DNA of 64,000 bases. Source: Lachnospiraceae bacterium. GTDB lineage: Bacteria; Bacillota; Clostridia; Lachnospirales; Lachnospiraceae. This document shows positions 9,774 to 19,572 of the stretch, in pieces. The DNA is taken from positions 1-64,000 of the forward strand of contig JALERW010000016.1 in the NCBI GenBank assembly GCA_022763925.1, written 5' to 3'. The position numbers were made by a program, and so were the translations under genes. Position 1 is the first letter of the stretch; every line of letters begins with the position of its first letter. Below the pieces are notes generated by a model. It made no database searches. It saw nothing but the letters and a program-made list of their open reading frames with translations, and was not told where the DNA came from.

Positions 9774-9806
9774 GCGGTGAATCCAACCTGGATTTGCCGT
9801 TTTTTA
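9774..9806 (+). terminator. Rho-independent terminator
   Basis: CGGTGAATCC-AACCT-GGATTTGCCG followed by TTTTTT. Confidence 0.75.
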
Positions 9807-10667
9807 AATGCTTTTTTTCTGCTGCACCATTATCATCGAAATAAGGATCAGAAGGATTCCTGTGAGTGTGCTGAGTTTCAACCGGTCATGAAAGAAGAGA
9901 ACTCCGCAAAGCACACTGGTTACCGGCTCCAGCATGCAGGCAAATGCGGCTTTGGAAGAACCGATCTTTTTGATGCCGTATGTGAGAAGAAGAAAGGCAC
10001 TTCCATTGATTAATCCACAGACTGCTATGAGAAAAAAGTGTATAGGGGAGAAAGAAAAGGGATTAACTGGGAGAAATATTATCTGCACTGCGGATAGAAG
10101 AATGGCTCCGAGGGATTGGCACATCATTTTGAGTCCAAGATGCAGATGTGAAAAATTGGCTTTATCATTCATGATAATGTACAGGGCGTAAAAAATGCCG
10201 GATAAAAAAGATAACAGGATGCCATAGCCATTGGAAGAAAAAGAAAAATCTGTGATGAACATCATACCACATATGGATAAAATGCATGCAGCCAATATAC
10301 GCAGAGAAAAGGACTCATGGAATAAAAAAATCATCAGCAATGTGACAATGACCGGATAAGTAAAGTGGATGAGGGTAGCGGTTCCCGTGGGTATGTAATG
10401 ATAAGAGGAAGTAAGGAGGGAAGATACTAAGCCCATGCCGATTAAGCCTGAAAACAGCATAAAGAATAAAGAAGATTTTGACGAAAGGTGCTGGATTTTC
10501 TTCCGCTGTATCGTTGTAATGATGGCATAAAAAAGAAAGCTGAAGGTAAAATTCATTCCGACTAAAATCGTGTCAGGAAGACCATTGCTTTGAAGTATTT
10601 TTATAATACCGGGAAGAAAACCAAAAAGAATGGAGGCTGCAATGACAGAAAGTAATCCACAGATCAT
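9804..10667 (-). CDS. EamA/DMT superfamily transporter
   Basis: ~10 TM, two EamA-like halves (MICGLLSVIAASILFGFLPGIIKIL...). Confidence 0.85.
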   Translation of the reverse strand: MICGLLSVIAASILFGFLPGIIKILQSNGLPDTILVGMNFTFSFLFYAIITTIQRKKIQHLSSKSSLFFMLFSGLIGMGLVSSLLTSSYHYIPTGTATLIHFTYPVIVTLLMIFLFHESFSLRILAACILSICGMMFITDFSFSSNGYGILLSFLSGIFYALYIIMNDKANFSHLHLGLKMMCQSLGAILLSAVQIIFLPVNPFSFSPIHFFLIAVCGLINGSAFLLLTYGIKKIGSSKAAFACMLEPVTSVLCGVLFFHDRLKLSTLTGILLILISMIMVQQKKSI

Positions 10668-10684
10668 ATGAGAAGCTCCTTTTA

Positions 10685-10707
10685 ACCGGGAGGGAAAACC
10701 TCCCGGT
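10685..10707 (-). repeat. Intercistronic hairpin between SIS gene and EamA gene
   Basis: ACCGGGAGG-GAAAA-CCTCCCGGT perfect 9-bp stem. Confidence 0.75.
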
Positions 10708-10724
10708 CACACCAAAATGAAAGA

Positions 10725-11744
10725 TTAATAATCCAGCTGACGGTAATACCGACGGAAAGCAAGTGAATGTCCTGTGTAGAACTCATAGTATTTTGGAATA
10801 CGATCAAGAATTGTGACACAGAATGCAAGAACTGCACCAATGTCAGAAAATTCATTCTCCAGACAGTGGATGGGATATTTTGCCATGTCCAGAATCACAG
10901 CACTGTCAGTGACATTATAGTTTTTGAGAAAATCGTCTACTCTCTGATCCAGAGCACGATACTCATCAATTCCTTTTACAAGGAATACAGGGACACCGTC
11001 TTCGACCATTTCAATCGTACCATGGAAAAAGTGCTCGGATGTTACCGGACGTACGCGTATCCATTGCATTTCTTCCAATAAGCACATGGACACCATCTCA
11101 ACACAATACCACATGATCGGTCCGGAGCCAACCCAGAGACTGTAAGGTGCCTTGTGATATTTATGTACGAGTTCTTTCATGGAAAGATCCGATGTTTCGT
11201 AAATATTCAGAAGTTCATCGTATACTTTTGGAAGCTGCTCTTTCCATGCTTCATATCCTGTGCACTGTCCTGCTTTAGATAGAAGGCAGAGAAGAAACGT
11301 GTAATATTCAATATAAAAATTTTCACAGAAGTGAGTATCCAATGCAAGAAAGTGATCTAAAAGTTTCCCGAGAGGAGTTTCAGTGTTTTTGGTAAATCCG
11401 ACAATTTTAAGCCCTCTATTCAGACAGAAACGAACACCTTCTAGAATCTCTTTGGTATCACCAGACACTGAAGAGGTGATTACTAAAGTTTTATTGGATA
11501 AGTAATTTATATCTTTTTTGATCAAAAGTTCAGCAGCATTTTCCACATAAATGGGATAATTGGTTTTGTGATGAATGCAGGCAGCAACAGATTGCCATTC
11601 AAGGTAAGTTCCTCCTACGCCGAGAAGCAAAATGTTTTCATAATCTGTCAGGTTAATTTCGTCACAGGTTTTTTCAATTACCGGGAGAAGATCAAGAACA
11701 GCCTTTGCTTGAGCGTCATACGCATTTTTGTCAAAATTGTACAT
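10725..11744 (-). CDS. SIS domain protein, FrlB-like (fructosamine deglycase family)
   Basis: MYNFDKNAYDAQAKAVLDLLPVIEKTCDEI... ILLLGVGGTYLEWQSV...; paralogous to 13571..14584. Confidence 0.85.
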   Translation of the reverse strand: MYNFDKNAYDAQAKAVLDLLPVIEKTCDEINLTDYENILLLGVGGTYLEWQSVAACIHHKTNYPIYVENAAELLIKKDINYLSNKTLVITSSVSGDTKEILEGVRFCLNRGLKIVGFTKNTETPLGKLLDHFLALDTHFCENFYIEYYTFLLCLLSKAGQCTGYEAWKEQLPKVYDELLNIYETSDLSMKELVHKYHKAPYSLWVGSGPIMWYCVEMVSMCLLEEMQWIRVRPVTSEHFFHGTIEMVEDGVPVFLVKGIDEYRALDQRVDDFLKNYNVTDSAVILDMAKYPIHCLENEFSDIGAVLAFCVTILDRIPKYYEFYTGHSLAFRRYYRQLDY

Positions 11745-12005
11745 GTTTATATCCTCCTTATTCTGGAAATTAATTATACCAATTACAAAAATAAATATAC
11801 CAAAAGGAAAAGTGGTTTACAATACAGGTGAAAAGGAACCACTTTTTTTGTGCATAAAACATAAAAAAGCATAGTAATAAGTGCACATAAATGATAGAAT
11901 ATGAATGTAACTAACAATTGATTGGTATATAATCAATTAAACAAAAAAATATACCAGATAAAAAAGAAGACCAGATGGGTGAGAGACTGGCAGAAAAGGA
12001 GGATT

Positions 12006-12716
12006 ATGAGGCATAAATTACTGAATCTTGATGAAAGAGTTGCTCAGGATCTGAGAATAAAGATAGAAGAAGGAGATTATCAGCCGGGACAAATTTTGCC
12101 GGGAGAGAGAGAACTGGCACAAATATATGGCATACAGAGGAATACAATAAGAAAAGCACTGCGCCGAATGATAAATGCAGGGATGTTAAAAGTAAATAGT
12201 CGATGTGGTTATACCGTGGCGGAGCCGAGATACCAAATCTGTGTCAGTAAACTTATGGATATGGAAGACTGTATTAAAAATAAAGTGATTGTATGGAAAA
12301 ACGTCCTCGTGTCTCAATTGGTGCTGCAGGAGGAGGAGGCAGAAAAACTGCAGTTAAATAAAGGACAGGAATTAATAGAGATCAAACGTTGTGCAGAAGC
12401 GGATGGACAGCCGCTGTGTCTGGAACGCTGGCTTTTACCAAAGGATAGATTGTATAGTTGTGATTTGAGCGGAACAGAGCAGATATATGCGTGTGGAAGG
12501 TCTATGGGAAAAGGCCCGGTATATGCAAACCAGATGCTGGATATATTTTATGCGGGAAGTGAAGAATCGAAAATACTGGAAGTAGAGCTTTTGGAACCAC
12601 TGGTTTTACTGCAGGGCTATTCGTATGATGCTTCCGGGATATTGTTTGACTATCATGAGCAATTATTTCGTTCAGATCGTTTTTTGTTTGTGGCTTCTGA
12701 AGCAGATAAAAATTGA
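12006..12716 (+). CDS. GntR family transcriptional regulator
   Basis: LPGERELAQIYGIQRNTIRKALRRMINAGML HTH; SD AAAGGAGG before ATG 12006. Confidence 0.85.
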   Translation: MRHKLLNLDERVAQDLRIKIEEGDYQPGQILPGERELAQIYGIQRNTIRKALRRMINAGMLKVNSRCGYTVAEPRYQICVSKLMDMEDCIKNKVIVWKNVLVSQLVLQEEEAEKLQLNKGQELIEIKRCAEADGQPLCLERWLLPKDRLYSCDLSGTEQIYACGRSMGKGPVYANQMLDIFYAGSEESKILEVELLEPLVLLQGYSYDASGILFDYHEQLFRSDRFLFVASEADKN

Positions 12717-12727
12717 GGGGGGATTTT

Positions 12728-13474
12728 ATGAAACAGAAAAATGAAGAAACTGAAATGAAAAAGATCCGGATGTCTCAGCAGATTAGGAGCTTTTTGGAGA
12801 ATGGTACTTATCTTCCCGGATCTGCATTGCCAAGTGAAAGAGAAATGGCAGAAGAGTATGGAATCAGCAGGATGGCTGTTAAGTCCGTGTTGAAGGAATT
12901 AGCTGAGGATGGTTATATATACCGTATTCAGGGAAAAGGAACGTTTGTACAGAAACGTATTCATGAAAAAACGGCATTGGGGGTGCTTTCCTCTGATGGC
13001 AGAAGTTTTTCAGAAGTGATGAAACGCCAGGGAATTCATATTGAAAACAGGGTAATAGCAAAAGGGGAGGTGCCAATGACTTCCCTTTTGAAGAAGAGGC
13101 TTCAGTTGGAAGAACCGGATGAAATATACGGGCTATATAGAATCCGGATGGGAAATGGAATTCCATATGCTGTAGAACTTACATACTTGCCCCTGAAATA
13201 TTTTCCGGAAGTAGACAAAAGGGATTTTGCTCATGTATCTCTTTATTCTTATATGGAGGCAAAGGGTTTTGGTGTAAAGAAAGGGCCTCAAACTATGTGT
13301 GTGGTACCAGCAGATGATTATGTGGCGAATTATCTGGAATTGGAAGTGGGACAGCCAGTATACCGATTTGAATTTTGTGGAAAAACAAAGAAAGGAGAGG
13401 TTGTTGAATATACGGAAAGCTATACAAGAACAGATAGAACAGAAATTCGAATACAGGCTTCATTTAAAAGATGA
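12728..13474 (+). CDS. GntR family transcriptional regulator
   Basis: LPSEREMAEEYGISRMAVKSVLKELAEDGYIYRIQGKGTFV HTH plus UTRA domain. Confidence 0.9.
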   Translation: MKQKNEETEMKKIRMSQQIRSFLENGTYLPGSALPSEREMAEEYGISRMAVKSVLKELAEDGYIYRIQGKGTFVQKRIHEKTALGVLSSDGRSFSEVMKRQGIHIENRVIAKGEVPMTSLLKKRLQLEEPDEIYGLYRIRMGNGIPYAVELTYLPLKYFPEVDKRDFAHVSLYSYMEAKGFGVKKGPQTMCVVPADDYVANYLELEVGQPVYRFEFCGKTKKGEVVEYTESYTRTDRTEIRIQASFKR

Positions 13475-13570
13475 AAGCAAAAAAATGTCTTTACAAATAA
13501 TTAAACATGATGTAATATAATGTTATAATACATGTAGAAATGAATTATAATATAAAGGAGGATGTTATAC

Positions 13571-14584
13571 ATGTTTAATTTTGATGTTCCACGTTATGAG
13601 AAGGTAGTAGGGGATGCAATTGCTCTTCGTCCGCAGATTGAGGCTGCTGTTGATAAGATCTGCGAAGAAGGTTACAGCAATATTTTCTTCATTGGATGCG
13701 GCGGTACTTATGCGCATTCACTCCCTATGAAATACTGGCTGGATACTGCTTCTGATCTTGAAACATACAGTGTAATTGCTGCAGAATTTATGGCAGCAGG
13801 ACACAGGAAATTCTCTAAAGACTCTGTATGTGTATTTTCTACCAGAAGCGGAAATACCAAGGAGATCGTAGCAGCTGCCAAGTATTGTAAAGAAGCAGGA
13901 GCAAGAACCGTCGTTTATGTATCCAATGACAATACTCCGGTTTGTGAATACGCGGATTATAAGCTGTTCAGCTTTGCCGAGGATGACTGCTTATGTGAAG
14001 CAATCTATACATATATGATCACGCTGCTGGCAAGATTCCTGAAAAATGCAGGACAGTTTGACAAGTATGAGGAATTTATGGATCAGTATTCCAGAATCGT
14101 GCCTTATCTTATTAAGGCAAAAGAGCAGTATGAGGATCGCTGCGCAAAAATGGCAGCAGAGCATAAGGACACCGATTACCATATGGTTATTGGTTCCGGT
14201 ATGCTGTGGGGAGAAGCCTATGACTACGCAATGTGTATTCTGGAAGAAATGCAGTGGATCAAAACAAAATCTATCCATGCGGCAGAATATTTCCATGGCA
14301 CCCTGGAACTCGTGGAAGAAGATACCAGCCTGATTCTTTTCTATGGAGAAGATGAGACCAGGCCGCTGATGGATCGTGTTCTGGATTTCAGCAAGAAGAT
14401 TACCAGAGTTATCAATATATTTGATACAAAAGAAGTTGAACTTCCGTTTACAGAAGCAGAGTATCGCAAGATCGTTTCTCCGATGATCATGTACGCGATT
14501 ACAGAGAGACTGAGCTGCCATCTGGAGAAAGAAAGAAATCATCCGCTGACAACCAGAAGATACTATCGTCAGATGGAATACTAA
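13571..14584 (+). CDS. SIS domain protein, FrlB-like (fructosamine deglycase family)
   Basis: IFFIGCGGTYAHSLPMKYWLD..., VFSTRSGNTKEIVAAAKYCKEAGA; ends RRYYRQMEY as its paralog ends RRYYRQLDY. Confidence 0.88.
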   Translation: MFNFDVPRYEKVVGDAIALRPQIEAAVDKICEEGYSNIFFIGCGGTYAHSLPMKYWLDTASDLETYSVIAAEFMAAGHRKFSKDSVCVFSTRSGNTKEIVAAAKYCKEAGARTVVYVSNDNTPVCEYADYKLFSFAEDDCLCEAIYTYMITLLARFLKNAGQFDKYEEFMDQYSRIVPYLIKAKEQYEDRCAKMAAEHKDTDYHMVIGSGMLWGEAYDYAMCILEEMQWIKTKSIHAAEYFHGTLELVEEDTSLILFYGEDETRPLMDRVLDFSKKITRVINIFDTKEVELPFTEAEYRKIVSPMIMYAITERLSCHLEKERNHPLTTRRYYRQMEY

Positions 14585-14600
14585 GAAAAAGGACATTTAA

Positions 14601-14633
14601 AACAAGCTCCTGCCGGCGGCGGGAGCTTGTTTG
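14601..14633 (+). terminator. Rho-independent terminator (short T-tract)
   Basis: AACAAGCTCC...GGAGCTTGTTT stem. Confidence 0.65.
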
Positions 14634-14664
14634 ATATACGAAGAGGAAAGAGAGGAATATAAAG

Positions 14665-15504
14665 ATGGATTATCATATGGTGGTCCTGGATCTTGACGGT
14701 ACACTGACAAATTCTGAGAAGAAGGTTACAGAAAGAACCAAAAAGGCGTTAACAGACTATATGGAACATGGGGGAACTGTAGTGCTTGCATCGGGACGCC
14801 CTACTTATGGAATCATTCCCCTTGCCAGAGAACTGCACCTGGATACTTATGGCGGATATATTCTTTCCTTTAACGGCGGTCAGATTATAAGCTGTGAGAA
14901 AAATGAGGTGATCTATCAGAAGGAACTTCCATCCGGAGTGCCGAAGCTGTTGGGAGAGAAAGCGAAGGAACATGATGTCGGTATCCTGACCTATGAAGGG
15001 GATCACATTGTAACAGAGACCCCGGAGAATATTTATGCACAGAAGGAATCGTTCATCAACAAAATGCCCATTCAAAAAATTGAAGATTTTTCTTCTTATG
15101 TGAATTTCCCGGTAACGAAGTGTCTGATGGTGGCGGATGGAGATTATCTGGCCAGGGTAGAGGAGCAGCTGAAAATGGAACTGGGAAGCAGATATTCTAT
15201 TCTCCGCTCAGAACCATATTTCCTAGAGATTATGCCTGAGGGGATTGATAAAGCGCAGTCGTTGGAACGTCTTCTTGCCCATGTGGGAATAGAACGAAAA
15301 GAAATGGCGGCCTTCGGAGATGGATTTAATGATCGCTCCATGCTTGTATATGCAGGCTTGGGGGTGGCCATGGGAAATGCGCAGGAACCGGTAAAGGAAG
15401 CCGCGGATTATATTGCGCCGACAAATGATGAAGATGGTGTTGCCTGGGTGATAGAGCACATGATTATGCAGGAAGAAGCATCTGCTTCCAATTGCAGCAT
15501 GTAG
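14665..15504 (+). CDS. Cof-type HAD-IIB family hydrolase
   Basis: MVVLDLDGTLTNSEKKV; AAFGDGFNDRSMLVYAGLGVAMGNA. Confidence 0.92.
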   Translation: MDYHMVVLDLDGTLTNSEKKVTERTKKALTDYMEHGGTVVLASGRPTYGIIPLARELHLDTYGGYILSFNGGQIISCEKNEVIYQKELPSGVPKLLGEKAKEHDVGILTYEGDHIVTETPENIYAQKESFINKMPIQKIEDFSSYVNFPVTKCLMVADGDYLARVEEQLKMELGSRYSILRSEPYFLEIMPEGIDKAQSLERLLAHVGIERKEMAAFGDGFNDRSMLVYAGLGVAMGNAQEPVKEAADYIAPTNDEDGVAWVIEHMIMQEEASASNCSM

Positions 15505-15513
15505 GAACAAAAA

Positions 15514-15556
15514 AAGAGGAAACTGTAATCTCTTTTATAGAATACAGTTTCCTCTT
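15514..15556. terminator. Bidirectional terminator between convergent genes
   Basis: AAGAGGAAACTGTA ... TACAGTTTCCTCTT perfect 14-bp arms, A-tract on one side and T-rich on the other. Confidence 0.8.
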
Positions 15557-15561
15557 CTGTA

Positions 15562-16278
15562 TCAGAAATAGAATTTCAAATGTTCCGTATTATAGAGCTG
15601 TTTGGAAAGAAAAAGCGGATTTCCGGAGGCATCTTTCTGGTTGTCTTTAAACAGTAAGAGAGGGGTGCTTTTTTTAAGATTCAGTAGTCCCATCTCTTCT
15701 TTTGTCGGATAGCATATTTCCAGAGAACGCATGTCATTTACAATCTGGATATGGTATTTGTTCTGAAGCAGGTCAAAAAGGGAACCCTCCAGGTTTTCTT
15801 CCAGGAGGAATGAAAAGCGTGAAGGATAATGATTGATTTCAATCAGGGTAGGGTTATCATTTACATATCGAAGACGCTTGGTACAAATAAGCTTTTCATT
15901 TTCTGTGATACCGAAGTAATTCATTTGCTTTTGGGTAGGATATACCAGCTCAACGCTTAACACTTTGGTAGAAGGGGTTTTTCCTTCCATAATACAGGCT
16001 TTTGAGAAGCCCACCAGATCGTTGGCACGGTAGCTGGTCTTGGGTTCTGATACAAAGGTGCCTTTGCCCTGAGAACGTGCCAGTATGCCTTCCTCCACCA
16101 GTTCCGTAATTGCTGCCCGTATGGTAATCCGGCTGACTCCGTACTCTTTAATAAGAGCAGCCTCTGATGGGAGCTTGTCTCCGGGCTTTAATTCGCCGGA
16201 AGAAATTTTTTCATTGAGAATGTTAAGCACCTGCTTATACATGGGAACGACACTGTTGGGATTAATGAGTTGGGACAT
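15562..16278 (-). CDS. GntR family transcriptional regulator (paralog of 9039..9755)
   Basis: MSQLINPNSVVPMYKQVLNILNEKI...SRITIRAAITELVEEGILARSQGKGTFV. Confidence 0.9.
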   Translation of the reverse strand: MSQLINPNSVVPMYKQVLNILNEKISSGELKPGDKLPSEAALIKEYGVSRITIRAAITELVEEGILARSQGKGTFVSEPKTSYRANDLVGFSKACIMEGKTPSTKVLSVELVYPTQKQMNYFGITENEKLICTKRLRYVNDNPTLIEINHYPSRFSFLLEENLEGSLFDLLQNKYHIQIVNDMRSLEICYPTKEEMGLLNLKKSTPLLLFKDNQKDASGNPLFLSKQLYNTEHLKFYF

Positions 16279-16463
16279 ACGGTTGCCCTCCTTTTAGTAA
16301 AAGTTCTATATTATTATATAATATCATATTACCAAAAAAAGTCCAGAGATATTGGGAATGTCATGTTTTTCCTGACGTTTCATTGACTTCACACATGAAA
16401 AATGCTATCTTTTTAAATAGATTCATTTGATTATCATACAGAATGATAAATGAGGTGCTTATT

Positions 16464-17432
16464 ATGATTGATGGAAAGAAATGTATCGGAATTCTGACGA
16501 GCGGCGGAGATGCGCCGGGAATGAATGATGCGATCCGTGCAGTTGTCCGGACGGCGCTGCATAATGATATGATTCCTATGGGAATTATCAAGGGTTATAA
16601 CGGACTTCTGGAGAAAAATTACAAAATCATGGATTCGGCGTCCGTGTCCAATATCCTGAAGAAGGGCGGAACCATCCTGTTTACTGCCCGCTGTAAGGAA
16701 TTTTATGAAGCAAAATACAGAGAGATCGCGTACCAGAATGCCCTGGAGGCCGGTATGGACGGTCTGGTTGTAATCGGAGGCGACGGTTCCTACAACGGAG
16801 CAAGATACCTGTCAGAGCTCGGACTGCCGTGCATCGGTATCCCGGGAACCATTGATAACGATATTGCCTGTACGGAATATACGATCGGATTTGATACTGC
16901 AATGAATACGATTGTGGAGGCTGTTGACCGGTTGAATGATACCTCGCAGTCCCATCTGCGCTGTACGGTCGTTGAGGTTATGGGCAGACATGCAGGCCAT
17001 ATGGCGCTGAATACCGGGGTTGCCTGTGGCGCAGTGGCCATTGTAACGGAGGAAGCTCCGCTGGACATCAACCAGATCTGTGAGCGGATTTTCCATGCGA
17101 TGGAACGCGGCAAGCATCATTATATTATTATGGTGTCCGAAGGGGTCGGAGAGACGGAGCGTATGGCAAGAGATATTCAGAGCCTTACCGGAATTGATAC
17201 CCGTGCGTCGATTCTCGGGCATGTTCAGAGGGGAGGAAGTCCCACACTGCGTGATCGCGTGGTCGCAAGTGAGATGGGAAATTATGCGGTGCATCTGCTG
17301 GCTCAGGGAATTGGAAACCGTGTGGTAGCCATGAAAGACAATAAGATCGTGGATTATGATATACAGGAAGCTCTTCAGATGAAGAAAGGACTGGATATGA
17401 ATCTTTATCGTGTGATGGAAGAGATTATATAG
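16464..17432 (+). CDS. pfkA: ATP-dependent 6-phosphofructokinase
   Basis: IGILTSGGDAPGMNDAIRAVVR; VVIGGDGSYNGA; GIPGTIDNDI; LGHVQRGGSPTLRDRV. Confidence 0.95.
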   Translation: MIDGKKCIGILTSGGDAPGMNDAIRAVVRTALHNDMIPMGIIKGYNGLLEKNYKIMDSASVSNILKKGGTILFTARCKEFYEAKYREIAYQNALEAGMDGLVVIGGDGSYNGARYLSELGLPCIGIPGTIDNDIACTEYTIGFDTAMNTIVEAVDRLNDTSQSHLRCTVVEVMGRHAGHMALNTGVACGAVAIVTEEAPLDINQICERIFHAMERGKHHYIIMVSEGVGETERMARDIQSLTGIDTRASILGHVQRGGSPTLRDRVVASEMGNYAVHLLAQGIGNRVVAMKDNKIVDYDIQEALQMKKGLDMNLYRVMEEII

Positions 17433-17456
17433 ATTGGACTTAAAGGAGAATGAGTT

Positions 17457-17765
17457 ATGGGAAACAATAAGAAATCTTCAAGAAGCTCCCGGGGACGCAG
17501 CAATTATGTGAAGATGGTTCAGAGAAGTCAGCCGAAGCAGAAGCGGATCCGAAAGAAGGATGAGCCGGAGGTGACGACAGCAAAGAAGCGGAATGAACAG
17601 ACGCCTATGCTGACCGGTTTGATTTTCGGCGCTACAGTCGGTGTGTTTGTCGGAATGGTATTTGACAATGTGATACTTGGTTCTCTGATCGGTGCCGTGA
17701 TTGGCGGCTTTGTGGGCTGTATCGTGGATCTGCTCAAGACAAAGGTATTCAGTAAGAAAAAGTAA
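17457..17765 (+). CDS. Small conserved membrane protein, function unknown
   Basis: Basic N-terminus then Gly-rich two-TM hairpin (GATVGVFVGMVFDNVILGSLIGAVIGGFVGCIV). Confidence 0.6.
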   Translation: MGNNKKSSRSSRGRSNYVKMVQRSQPKQKRIRKKDEPEVTTAKKRNEQTPMLTGLIFGATVGVFVGMVFDNVILGSLIGAVIGGFVGCIVDLLKTKVFSKKK

Positions 17766-17864
17766 GATGATTTTTAATGCTTATTTTTAAAATTATTTTT
17801 TACAAATATGCCCATATGTGATATCATGGGGATTACTATATGACGAACTGTGAGGAGGAACACG

Positions 17865-19532
17865 ATGGAAAAGGAAGTTGTGTCCAAGAATTTTATTGAA
17901 CAGATTATAGACAAGGATCTGGAGGAAGGGGTATATGATACGGTCCATACCCGCTTTCCGCCGGAACCCAACGGATATCTCCATATCGGACATGCCAAGT
18001 CCATCCTGTTGAATTATGGGCTTGCTCAGAAATATCAGGGAAAATTTAACATGCGTTTTGATGATACAAACCCCACGAAGGAGAAGGTGGAGTTTGTGGA
18101 ATCCATTAAGAAGGACATTGAGTGGCTGGGAGCGGACTGGGAAGACCGTCTGTTCTTTGCATCTGACTATTTCCAGAAGATGTATGAATGCGCTGTGCTT
18201 CTGATCAAGAAGGGCAAGGCATATGTGTGTGATCTTTCTGCCGATGAGATACGGGAATACCGTGGAACGTTAAAGGAGCCGGGAAAGAACAGCCCGTATC
18301 GCGACCGGAGTGTGGAAGAGAATCTGGAGCTTTTTGAGAATATGAAGAACGGCAGATACGCGGATGGTGAGAAGGTGCTCCGGGCCAAGATCGATATGGC
18401 TTCCCCGAATATTAACATGAGAGATCCTGTTATTTATCGTGTGGCACATATGAGTCATCACAGAACCGGAGATAACTGGTGTATTTATCCGATGTATGAT
18501 TTTGCACATCCTATTGAGGATGCGATAGAAGGAATCACCCACTCCATCTGTACGTTGGAGTTTGAGGATCACCGTCCGCTGTATGACTGGGTAGTTCGGG
18601 AATGTGAATTTCCTCATCCGCCGAAGCAGATCGAGTTTGCCAAGCTGTATCTGACCAATGTGGTGACCGGAAAACGGTATATCAAGAAGCTGGTGGAAGA
18701 AGGCATTGTGGATGGCTGGGATGACCCGCGTCTCGTGTCGATTGCGGCGCTCCGCCGCAGGGGCTTTACACCGGAATCCATTAAGATGTTTGTGGAGCTG
18801 TGCGGCGTGAGCAAGAGCCAGAGCTCTGTGGATTATGCAATGCTTGAATACTGTATCCGTGAGGATCTGAAGCTGAAAAAGCCCCGTATCATGGCTGCTC
18901 TGGATCCGATTAAGCTGGTGATCGACAATTATCCGGAAGGACAGGTAGAGGAGCTTACGGTGGTGAATAATCTGGAGAATGAGGAACTGGGAACCCGTAC
19001 GGTACCATTCTGCAGAGAACTGTATATAGACCGTGAAGATTTCATGGAGGAGCCTCCGAAAAAATATTTCCGTCTGTTCCCGGGCAATGAAGTGCGTCTG
19101 ATGCAGGCATATTTCGTGAAATGTACCGGCTTTGAGAAGGATGAGAACGGAAAGGTAACCGTGGTACACTGTACCTATGATCCGGAGACGAAGAGCGGTT
19201 CCGGCTTTACGGGGAGAAAGGTTAAGGGAACCATTCACTGGGTCCCTGCCCCCTATGCGGTAAAGGCAGAGGTACGGCTGTATGAGAATATCATTGATGA
19301 GGAGAAGGGGGTTTACAATGAGGACGGAAGTCTGAATCTGAATCCTAATTCTCTTACGGTGCTGAAGGACTGTTATATTGAACCGGCGATCAGGGGAGCA
19401 GAGGCTTACGAACGCTTCCAGTTTGTACGTCAGGGCTATTTCTGCGTGGATGCAAAGGATTCCAGGCCGGATGCCCTTGTGTTTAACCGGATTGTTTCTC
19501 TGAAGAGCTCTTTCAAGCTTCCGAAAGCATAA
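17865..19532 (+). CDS. glnS: Glutaminyl-tRNA synthetase
   Basis: [19 protein letters not shown] class I aaRS signature; [16 protein letters not shown] before ATG 17865. Confidence 0.95.
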   Translation: MEKEVVSKNFIEQIIDKDLEEGVYDTVHTRFPPEPNGYLHIGHAKSILLNYGLAQKYQGKFNMRFDDTNPTKEKVEFVESIKKDIEWLGADWEDRLFFASDYFQKMYECAVLLIKKGKAYVCDLSADEIREYRGTLKEPGKNSPYRDRSVEENLELFENMKNGRYADGEKVLRAKIDMASPNINMRDPVIYRVAHMSHHRTGDNWCIYPMYDFAHPIEDAIEGITHSICTLEFEDHRPLYDWVVRECEFPHPPKQIEFAKLYLTNVVTGKRYIKKLVEEGIVDGWDDPRLVSIAALRRRGFTPESIKMFVELCGVSKSQSSVDYAMLEYCIREDLKLKKPRIMAALDPIKLVIDNYPEGQVEELTVVNNLENEELGTRTVPFCRELYIDREDFMEEPPKKYFRLFPGNEVRLMQAYFVKCTGFEKDENGKVTVVHCTYDPETKSGSGFTGRKVKGTIHWVPAPYAVKAEVRLYENIIDEEKGVYNEDGSLNLNPNSLTVLKDCYIEPAIRGAEAYERFQFVRQGYFCVDAKDSRPDALVFNRIVSLKSSFKLPKA

Positions 19533-19572
19533 CCATGTGATATAAAAGAAACAGGATAAAGGTGTACGCTGT

